From an uncultured Burkholderiales bacterium (GTDB lineage Bacteria; Pseudomonadota; Gammaproteobacteria; Burkholderiales; Burkholderiaceae_C), in NCBI GenBank assembly GCA_903905475.1, contig CAIVGK010000017.1:1-37077 (forward strand): a stretch of DNA of 37,077 bases, given 5' to 3'. A program made the position numbers and the translations under genes. How positions within the stretch are numbered: position 1 is the stretch's first letter; each line of letters opens with the position of its first letter. Below are positions 32,160 through 37,077 of the stretch, piece by piece. Below the pieces are notes generated by a model. The model saw only the letters and a list, made by a program, of their open reading frames with translations, was not told the origin of the DNA and ran no database searches.

Positions 32160-34505
32160 TCAGTTGAGGATCTTCCCAAGCCGGATCAATTGGGTCTCGC
32201 CGCCGCCGGCGTGGTCATTCACGCCGTCATTGTCCGTGACCACCAGCACCTCGCCATTCGGCAGCACGGCCACGCCCTCGACCTTCTCCAGCACCAGTCC
32301 ACCGGGTGCGCGCAGGTCGTCCATCAGGTCATGGACCAAGGTCTTGGACAGCATGTCGCCATCGACCTTGCCGGTCAGGTCGATGCGGTAGAGGCGCTTG
32401 ATCCTCGCGTCGGGTCCCGCCTGGTTGTCTCGCTCGGCCACGAGGAAGCGGTTACTGCCAATGGAAGTGATCTCCGACAGCCCCACCCAGCCCGCGTTCG
32501 GCGACGCCACCCGATCGAGCGGATAGCTCACGAATGCCCATGTCTCGGTTGTCAGATCGAAAACGCCGATCAGTGGATCTGCGCTCTTGTTCGCAGGATC
32601 CCAGGAGCGCTGGATCGCCACCACGAGCTTGCCCTCGTGTTCGGCCACCCCCTCGAACCCATAGCGTGCCTGCATGTCGCTCATCTCGGCAGGCAGCGCG
32701 ATCACGCGCTCGATCACGCCCGTGGCAGACACCTTGAAAACGAGGTTGGCCGAAGTGATTTTTTTCTCACTCTCGTAGGCCGTTTTCGACCCCGCGCCCT
32801 CGGACGCCACCCAGAAGCCGCCGCCGGATGCGATCGCGATGCCTTCAGGGTCCAGGTTGACGCTTCCGTCCGCGTTGATCAGCTTCACCATGTCGACCTG
32901 ATCGAAGGCCTGGTTGTCTGCCGCGGCTGGAAGGGTTGCGCCGAAAGCTGCAAACACGTTGTCAGTGTCCTTGATGGTGATCTCGCTCTTGAGCACCGCA
33001 GGTTGCTGGCTGACATCGATCGAAAAGATTCGGTTGCTCCTGAAGAAGCTGTCGTCGACGGCGTAGACCGTCTTGCCATCCGCGGCGGCCGCCATGCCCG
33101 ACAACGCTGACCAGGGGATGGGCGTGCCATCGCTGCGGTCGGCCGATTGCAGGGTTGGGTAGGCGGCGGCTGATTTCTGATAGGCGTAGATGTTCAACGC
33201 CGCACGCGCTGGCAGGGCGCGGTCGTCAGTCTCGCTGGCGGAAATCACCAAGCCACGCGAAGGAATGGTCAGCAGACCCTCGGGGCTGATGGCACCGGGC
33301 AGGGCCTGCTTGAATGCGGGCCTGGTCGGATTGGTCATGTCGTAGACCGCCAGCAGGCTCGAGCGCTCGGACGCAACGAACAGGTAGTCGGTCGATCCGA
33401 ACCTCGCAAAGGCCACGTTCTCTGGCTCGTTGCCCTTGGCGTCAGATCGGCGGTCGTTGTAGTGGCCAAGACGCACCGCCAGATGGTCCAAGGCCGAGCC
33501 TGAGTCGTATTCGACCGTGCCATCGGTGCTCATCACCGTGAAGCTGCGGCTACCGCCGGCCAGATCACCTTCGTTGGCAATCGCAAACCGCGTCTTCGAT
33601 ATCCACGTCACGCCGTCGGGCTCACGCAGCCGGTCCGCCTGGGTCTCGACGAGCGACACCTGGTTGGCACGCTCGTCCGTCAAGTCGACCTGGGTCAACG
33701 TGACCTTGCCCGCACTGAAATGCCGAGTCACCGCGCCGCTCTTGAGGTCGACCAGCGCGATGTGGTTATTTTCCTGGAGCGTCACGACGGCGACGTTGTC
33801 CTCGTTGATTGCTACGTACTCGGGTTCGGGGTCGCTGCCGAACAGCGTCGCGATGCCGGTCAGGTCCACGTTGCGCGTCCGCCAGGTTGCCGGGGCCCCG
33901 GCCACATCGACGATCTTGAGGCTGCCCGCAGGGAGCTGGGGGAGTGCCCCGCCGTTGACGCCCTCGTCGCGCTGGTTCTCGATCACCACGGCCACGTACT
34001 TGCCGTCTTTGCTGACGGCCACCGAATCCGGTTGCCCGCCGAGGTCAATCTCGACCACCGTCTGGCGCGTCGCGATATCGATCACCACCAGCTTGCCGGC
34101 TGGGCTGACGAAGCTGGCCGAGGTGTCCACGACCACCATCGCGTAAGCACCGAGCACCGCCACCGACGTCGGCTCCCCGCCGACGGCCAGCGCGCCCAGA
34201 GGTTTCGGACTGGCGGGATCGGTGATGTCCACGAAACCGACTTCACCCTTGGGGCTGTTGGTGTAGATCACGGTCAGGCCGTCTGTGCTCGCCGCTGCGA
34301 TCTCGGCGGCCGTTGCGACATCGGATTCGCAAGACGAGCCCAACTGCGCGCAGATCGGAAACGATGCAACTCGGTTGAAGTTCATCGTGGCGTCAGGCTT
34401 GGAGAGCACCGGCCCGTCCGAACCACCATCGCCGCAACCTTGAATCGACAGAGCCAGCAACGAAGCCGCCGCAACGGCGGTGAGGGAAGTCTTGAATTTG
34501 GACAT
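32160..34505 (-). CDS. Lipoprotein with beta-propeller-like N-terminal region and phytase-like esterase C-terminal domain
   Basis: Lipobox LALSIQGCGDGG; propeller-like repeats; phytase-like motifs LDPEGIAIASGGGFWVASEGAG, GFEGVAEHEGKLVVAIQRSW, KVEGVAVLPNGEVLVVTDND. Confidence 0.85.
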   Translation of the reverse strand: MSKFKTSLTAVAAASLLALSIQGCGDGGSDGPVLSKPDATMNFNRVASFPICAQLGSSCESDVATAAEIAAASTDGLTVIYTNSPKGEVGFVDITDPASPKPLGALAVGGEPTSVAVLGAYAMVVVDTSASFVSPAGKLVVIDIATRQTVVEIDLGGQPDSVAVSKDGKYVAVVIENQRDEGVNGGALPQLPAGSLKIVDVAGAPATWRTRNVDLTGIATLFGSDPEPEYVAINEDNVAVVTLQENNHIALVDLKSGAVTRHFSAGKVTLTQVDLTDERANQVSLVETQADRLREPDGVTWISKTRFAIANEGDLAGGSRSFTVMSTDGTVEYDSGSALDHLAVRLGHYNDRRSDAKGNEPENVAFARFGSTDYLFVASERSSLLAVYDMTNPTRPAFKQALPGAISPEGLLTIPSRGLVISASETDDRALPARAALNIYAYQKSAAAYPTLQSADRSDGTPIPWSALSGMAAAADGKTVYAVDDSFFRSNRIFSIDVSQQPAVLKSEITIKDTDNVFAAFGATLPAAADNQAFDQVDMVKLINADGSVNLDPEGIAIASGGGFWVASEGAGSKTAYESEKKITSANLVFKVSATGVIERVIALPAEMSDMQARYGFEGVAEHEGKLVVAIQRSWDPANKSADPLIGVFDLTTETWAFVSYPLDRVASPNAGWVGLSEITSIGSNRFLVAERDNQAGPDARIKRLYRIDLTGKVDGDMLSKTLVHDLMDDLRAPGGLVLEKVEGVAVLPNGEVLVVTDNDGVNDHAGGGETQLIRLGKILN

Positions 34506-34556
34506 GACCGGAAGCCTTCTATGGTTTGAGGACGAGATGAGACCCGGCGTCAGCTT

Positions 34557-34596
34557 ATGAAGGCAATTTGACGTGGTGATGACGGCCCCATGACGC
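34557..34596 (-). promoter_or_regulatory. Candidate Pho-box array (four 7-bp units at 11-bp spacing)
   Basis: Minus strand: GCGTCAT GGGG CCGTCAT CACC ACGTCAA ATTG CCTTCAT, unit starts (plus coordinates) 34590, 34579, 34568, 34557; 52 nt from the lipoprotein start codon. Confidence 0.6.
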
Positions 34597-34697
34597 TTCG
34601 CAGGCCGCGTGATGGGCGGGCAGGCGCAGTTCGCATGGCCGTTTGGCGACGATGGCCATGACGGACCGCTGCCGTGCCTGTTGATCGACGCCGGGCA

Positions 34698-34780
34698 GCC
34701 GCTGGCTCACCCCACGAGCCAGTGCTCGGGGACCCTGAATCGGGGTTCCCGTGGAGCGCGCACTCTGTGCCGCCTCACGG
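34698..34780. repeat. Structured direct repeat, copy 2
   Basis: GCCGCTGGCTCACCCCACGAGCCAGTGCTCGGGG identical to copy 1, then diverged CTGAA.CGG..TTCCCGTG.AGCGCG...GCCTCA.GG. Confidence 0.9.
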
Positions 34781-34861
34781 TCCGTTTGGTGTGGTTCCCG
34801 GCGGTCTCCCCGACGCTGACCGCCACGTTCGCGCCGCGCTCGCAGCGCCCGTCAGGCGAAC

Positions 34862-36529
34862 TCAGGCCTGCAGTTCAATGTCCCCGACGGCCCAGGTGCA
34901 GCACGCATAGACGAACCCCGCGTCCTTCGATCGGGCGTCGATGCCGCACTCCTTGTCGATCTTCACGTCGCCCTTGCACTTGACCTCGCACATGCCACAG
35001 CTGCCCACGCGGCAGCTGTATTCGATTTCGAGGCCATTGGCTTCGGCCAGTTCCAGCAGCGAGATCTGCTCGTCGGTCTCCACGGTGAGTCCCGAGTTGG
35101 CGAACGTCACCCGGTGCGTGGGTCCGGTGAATTGCAGCGTTTTCTTGCGGCTGGTGGTGCCCTGCGCAGAGCGGCCTGACCCGAAGCTTTCCGAGTGCAG
35201 CCGGCCGAGGTCGAAGCCCATGCCCTGGAGGAGCTGCGTCACGCTGTGGGAGAACGGTTCGGGTCCGCACAGGAACACGTGGCGCTCATCGATGTCAGGC
35301 ACAAAGGCGCGCAACATCTCGGCGCTGACCCGACCCCGAAATCCATCCCACGCATCGGTGTCCGGCACCTCAGCGGTGAGCGTGACGCCCACACCGAAGC
35401 GAGGGTTGCGGGCAGACCAGAGTTCGAGTTCCTTGCGAAAGATGATGTCCGGCGCTGACTTGAACGACGCCAGCAACTTCACATCCACATCGGCGCCCGT
35501 GTCGTTGATCCACCGGCCCATGGAAACGATGGGCGTGATGCCGCTGCCGGCCCCGATGAACAGCATCTTGCTGCACGGGTACTCGAAGCAGCTGAACTTG
35601 CCGTGTGGCCCCTTGACGCTCAGGCGGTCTCCCAGCTTGACCTCGTCGCAAAACCAGTTCGAGACCAGCCCACCGGGCACGCGCTTGATCGTGACTTCAA
35701 GCAGGTAGGGTCGCGAGGGGCTCGATGACATGCTGTACGAGCGTTTGACCTCCTCGCCCTGGATGCTCAGGACAAAGGTCACAAACTGCCCGGGGCGGTA
35801 GGAGAACAGCAAAGGCTGTTCGCCCGCCAGCCGAAAGGTCTTGGTGTCGGTGGCCTCATCGATGATGTCCACCACCTTCAGCACGGTCGTGCCCTCGGAC
35901 CACAGCCCGATCGACGCTCGCTCGTCCACCAGGTTCGCCAGCAGCGGACTGGCCGGCGGTGCGGGCGGCGTGTAGAAGAAATCGGGGATTTCCGCGAGCT
36001 CCTCCAACGCCCCATCCGCGCTTTCCGCAGGCTTGGCCACGCCGCTGAGGACAAACTCCAGCCGGTAACCCGGCAAGTCCACCTGCGCACCGTCCCACAG
36101 CGCCAGCGGCGCTTTGCCCGTGAGCTTCTTGCGGTCCAGCAGGACGCCGACATCCTGGTCCAGTGACTTCACATAAACACGTCCAGCCACCTTGAGCACC
36201 ACCAGGTGGTACATGCCCAGCCGGTGCGACTCCAGTTGCAAGTCGGCGGTCGGGTGGCGACCGATGAGTGTTTCGGCTCCGAGCCTGTGCAGCGCGATCT
36301 CGTGAACCACGACGCCGTTTTTCAGCACGACCATCTTGTCGCCGGGATCGCTGTCGAGCGGTGCGCCCTCGAACAGGCACTTCATCCAATGCTCGGCGCC
36401 GTGATCGATGCTGGCGGCCGGCGATGCCGTCAGATCATGCCTGCGTCGCTCGAGGGCCGAGATCGAGTTCTGTCCGAAAAAAAACGCCCTGCGCCAGAAC
36501 TGGTTGTCATCAAGGATCGTGTCGTCCAT
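34862..36529 (-). CDS. FHA domain + FAD/NAD(P) ferredoxin-reductase module + plant-type 2Fe-2S ferredoxin fusion
   Basis: FHA-like ETLIGRHPTADLQLESHRLGMYHLVVLKVAGRVYVKSLD; FNR-type RSYSMSSSP and FIGAGSGITPIVSM; C-terminal CRVGSCGMCEVKCKG...YACCTW 2Fe-2S motif. Alternative TTG start at 36556. Confidence 0.92.
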   Translation of the reverse strand: MDDTILDDNQFWRRAFFFGQNSISALERRRHDLTASPAASIDHGAEHWMKCLFEGAPLDSDPGDKMVVLKNGVVVHEIALHRLGAETLIGRHPTADLQLESHRLGMYHLVVLKVAGRVYVKSLDQDVGVLLDRKKLTGKAPLALWDGAQVDLPGYRLEFVLSGVAKPAESADGALEELAEIPDFFYTPPAPPASPLLANLVDERASIGLWSEGTTVLKVVDIIDEATDTKTFRLAGEQPLLFSYRPGQFVTFVLSIQGEEVKRSYSMSSSPSRPYLLEVTIKRVPGGLVSNWFCDEVKLGDRLSVKGPHGKFSCFEYPCSKMLFIGAGSGITPIVSMGRWINDTGADVDVKLLASFKSAPDIIFRKELELWSARNPRFGVGVTLTAEVPDTDAWDGFRGRVSAEMLRAFVPDIDERHVFLCGPEPFSHSVTQLLQGMGFDLGRLHSESFGSGRSAQGTTSRKKTLQFTGPTHRVTFANSGLTVETDEQISLLELAEANGLEIEYSCRVGSCGMCEVKCKGDVKIDKECGIDARSKDAGFVYACCTWAVGDIELQA

Positions 36530-36576
36530 CAGCGTGGTTCCCTCAGAAGCAGTCAAGTCGGGCCATGTCGGGGGCT

Positions 36577-37077
36577 TCAGCGGCCCATCACGGCATCGCG
36601 CATGCTTTGGAGAACTTCCAGCATGCCGTCGTGCTCTTTTTGCGAAACGTTCAGTTCTTCCAGGGTCTCGCTGAACAACTGCAACACGCGGTCGAAGTGC
36701 TGGTCGTTGAGGCCCAGCTTGTCGATCAGGGCGCCGTGGGCCTTGCGCAAATCCTGCCCGTTGAACTGATAAGGGCCACCAAAGGCCATGGACAGAAAGT
36801 TTTTCTGTTTGATCCGCTGGCCCGCCATGTCGATGTCTTCAAAAAATCGGCCCACCAGGTCGTCAGCCAGCACCTTGTTGTAAAAAACGTCGACCGCGAT
36901 TTCCATGGCTTTGCTGCCACCCACGCGCTCATACAGAGGCAGATCCATCAACTGGAAATAATCGCCGCCCTTGGCCGCGATGCTGTCGGTGCCCCAGTCA
37001 ATGGATTTTTCTGCCTTCTTCATCAGGGGAATGTGTTTGGAGCACTGGATATAGGCCTCCTCGACCTCCACCATCAC
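36577..37077 (-). CDS. Group 1-like truncated hemoglobin preceded by the C-terminal tail of a pyridoxamine-phosphate-oxidase-like domain (partial; runs off the window)
   Basis: VEVEEAYIQCSKHIPLMKK is typical of the PNPOx-like C-terminal tail; LYERVGGSKAMEIAVDVFYNKVLADDLVGRFFEDIDMAGQRIKQKNFLSMAFGG...LRKAHGALIDKLGLNDQHFDRV is a truncated hemoglobin. Confidence 0.88.
   Translation of the reverse strand: MMVEVEEAYIQCSKHIPLMKKAEKSIDWGTDSIAAKGGDYFQLMDLPLYERVGGSKAMEIAVDVFYNKVLADDLVGRFFEDIDMAGQRIKQKNFLSMAFGGPYQFNGQDLRKAHGALIDKLGLNDQHFDRVLQLFSETLEELNVSQKEHDGMLEVLQSMRDAVMGR

Noticed and set aside
34634-34660. Inverted repeat CATGGCC...GGCCATG near repeat copy 2
   Set aside because: Seven-bp arms with a 13-bp spacer are expected by chance at this GC content; no associated feature.

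Overview
The window looks like a high-GC betaproteobacterial (Burkholderiales-type) chromosome segment. Family names come from reading the translations, not from database searches. From left to right it holds: a DUF2784-type membrane protein; ssrA (tmRNA) with its terminator; gph/ubiG; an OmpA-family protein; a gyrA-DUF2059-serC-pheA-tyrA-aroA/cmk (fused)-rpsA-ihfB-lapA-lapB-msbA block; a GT9 heptosyltransferase-like gene and a possible sialyltransferase-like gene; an FKBP PPIase; a DEAD-box helicase with a long structured leader; a DUF3717+DUF1289 fusion; ogt; rfaE1; a ComEA-like HhH protein; a DUF2076-like protein; a YchJ-like SEC-C protein; a YebC family protein; a DUF3297 protein; tRNA-Ala(CGC); an unassigned protein; a second MsbA-like ABC exporter with a tandem GT2 glycosyltransferase; a phytase-like lipoprotein; and, at the right edge, a putative two-gene redox operon. 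The accessory part (about 31.8-37.1 kb) is the most interesting. There (i) the phytase-like lipoprotein gene has four GTCAT-type units at exact 11-bp spacing upstream, like a Pho-box array. (ii) The gene and this array are bracketed by two copies of an approximately 82-bp structured direct repeat with a 34-bp identical core. (iii) A gene encoding an FMN-type split-barrel tail joined to a truncated hemoglobin lies just upstream of one encoding an FHA + ferredoxin-reductase + 2Fe-2S ferredoxin fusion. The third is the best candidate for an undescribed system.
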